Assembly (NCBI GenBank): GCA_012931725.1
Contig: CM022951.1
Location: forward strand, 75,393,905-75,457,904
Source of the DNA: Litsea cubeba
Lineage: Eukaryota > Streptophyta > Magnoliopsida > Laurales > Lauraceae
DNA length: 64,000 bases
Direction: 5' to 3'
The position numbers were made by a program, and so were the translations under genes. The notes under the pieces are model-generated. The model was not told the DNA's origin. It worked only from the letters and a program-made list of their open reading frames with translations, and did no database searches. Shown here piece by piece: positions 62,923-64,000 of the stretch (positions are counted from its first letter, which is position 1; the number at the start of each line of letters is the position of its first letter).

Positions 62923-64000
62923 ATGTCCAATAAGCCAAGTGATTATCCACTTCCCCTTCCCTTCTTAGGTATCAATGGGTTGGGTCCAAAAGGCCCTTTT
63001 TGAGTCTGTCTGTATCGCGTGTAGGTTCATGAGGCTGGGTTTGATTTTGCCCAATGGATACTAGCTATAACCTTTTTGCATGCATACAGTATTATTTGTA
63101 TAGTTAAAAGCAGAATATCCATTACCGATCAGAAAAAAAAAGAATCTTCATTGCTTAAAAAGAGCTACCATCACACTCTAAGAGCTCAACAATGCATTAA
63201 TAACGATTTTGTACGCTATAATATCATTATACAGCTAATTGGAGAATATCCATTGCTTCAAAAGAGTTAGCATCACATTCCACGCGCGAGCCCAACCATG
63301 CATAAATACATTGCATTCACAACTAAAATAGCTTTCTTCAAACGATCTAGGAATCACACCAATCAAAAGCTCAAAGATGAATCAATCACAGCGCAGTTCA
63401 CAACTAAAATAGTTGAGAAATCTCATCAAAACCCCAACACTGCTCATAATCAATCATAACTCAGAATCACTACTGTAAGAACTAGCGATCTAGAACTCAC
63501 TGGCATCAAACACCACCAAATTCCCAACACTAATATCAGAAAATTCAACCCCTCAAAAGTTGTGATAAGAATTAACATTTTCTTGTCATGAACCTGAACC
63601 AATTTGATTTTTTTCTTTCTATCTTGGAAGCTCCTCTCCTAGATGCTGGATGATTTACTCCATTGCCAAACAAGCATCAAGGGGTAAAGAAATTTGAGAA
63701 AGTATGTTTGAAAAAAAATTCACTGTGTCTTCGTGAAGAGAAGACAATATATCCCAATTTATACTAGAGAGAAGAAGGAGAAGATGATAAATAGAATTCA
63801 AACCTATTAAAAAAATCAGACTCAACCCTAATCTCTAACAAAGGGGCCTCATTTCAAAGGAACATGATAATTTGCACCATATTAATAGAAACAGCATAAA
63901 AAGGTTGTAATACCCAAATCAACTAATAACATAGCCATGTAAAATGATACTAACAAAGTATTATCTTTCAAATGTAAATTACTGACTTGCTCCTACCTAA
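62923..64000. repeat. Duplicated 3' flank of the quinone oxidoreductase gene, copy 2
   Basis: Same order of landmarks as 50430-51431, up to AAATTACTGACTTGCTCCTACC, the counterpart of 51372-51392. It therefore probably ends just short of another oxidoreductase stop codon beyond the window. Confidence 0.8.

Overview
The window is nuclear DNA from a flowering plant. This rests on a plant-type AP2/ERF (DREB) gene, multi-exon genes with GT-AG introns, and many plant transposon families (CACTA, MULE, hAT, Copia, gag-only LTR element, TRIM, plant L1). The species cannot be told from the sequence. Coding exons of living host genes make up only a few percent of the window.

Layout. Positions 1-3854 are gene-poor. 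An intronless DREB-type ERF gene (3855-4625, minus) carries a long serine tract encoded by a GAA microsatellite. A complete type-A DnaJ/HSP40 co-chaperone gene (7510-12716, minus, 7 coding exons, 417 aa) ends in a CAQQ prenylation signal. Next come a broken armadillo-repeat pseudogene (15.1-15.7 kb), a Ulp1-protease fragment of transposon type (17.3-17.6 kb), a palindrome-rich minisatellite (18.0-18.26 kb), a MULE-like element with a nested hAT-like element (19.8-21.6 kb), CCGGA-rich repeats and an LTR-like remnant (23.3-24.3 kb), and two Copia fragments (25.3-27.4 kb).

From 28.3 to 50.2 kb lie seven exon remnants of one biotin-pathway gene (8-amino-7-oxononanoate synthase, BioF). Several carry frameshifts. 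The pieces are separated by a TRIM-like LTR that itself holds a hAT-like element, a 5'-truncated L1-type LINE, and a 15.6-kb CACTA transposon with matching termini and an AAT target duplication. The CACTA element carries its two usual genes: tnp1, apparently intact, and tnp2, with one frameshift and one stop. It also carries exon fragments that look captured from host genes: a 2-oxoglutarate dioxygenase, the tRNA methyltransferase TRM13, importin-5, and some unidentified exons.

The right part holds an intact five-exon quinone oxidoreductase gene (51432-60745, minus, 326 aa). Its first intron starts with a GC donor and contains a young LTR element (55107-60242). That element's LTRs are almost identical. 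It encodes only gag, which is frameshifted, and carries about 27 copies of a 79-bp tandem repeat where pol would be. The 3' flank of the oxidoreductase gene is duplicated at 62.65-64.0 kb together with a scrap of its last exon, so the gene probably belongs to a tandem array that continues past the window.

There is no operon-like cooperation between the host genes. What links the features is transposition history: nesting, gene capture and duplication. All coordinates and splice sites were read by eye. Family assignments rest on remembered motifs, not on searches.
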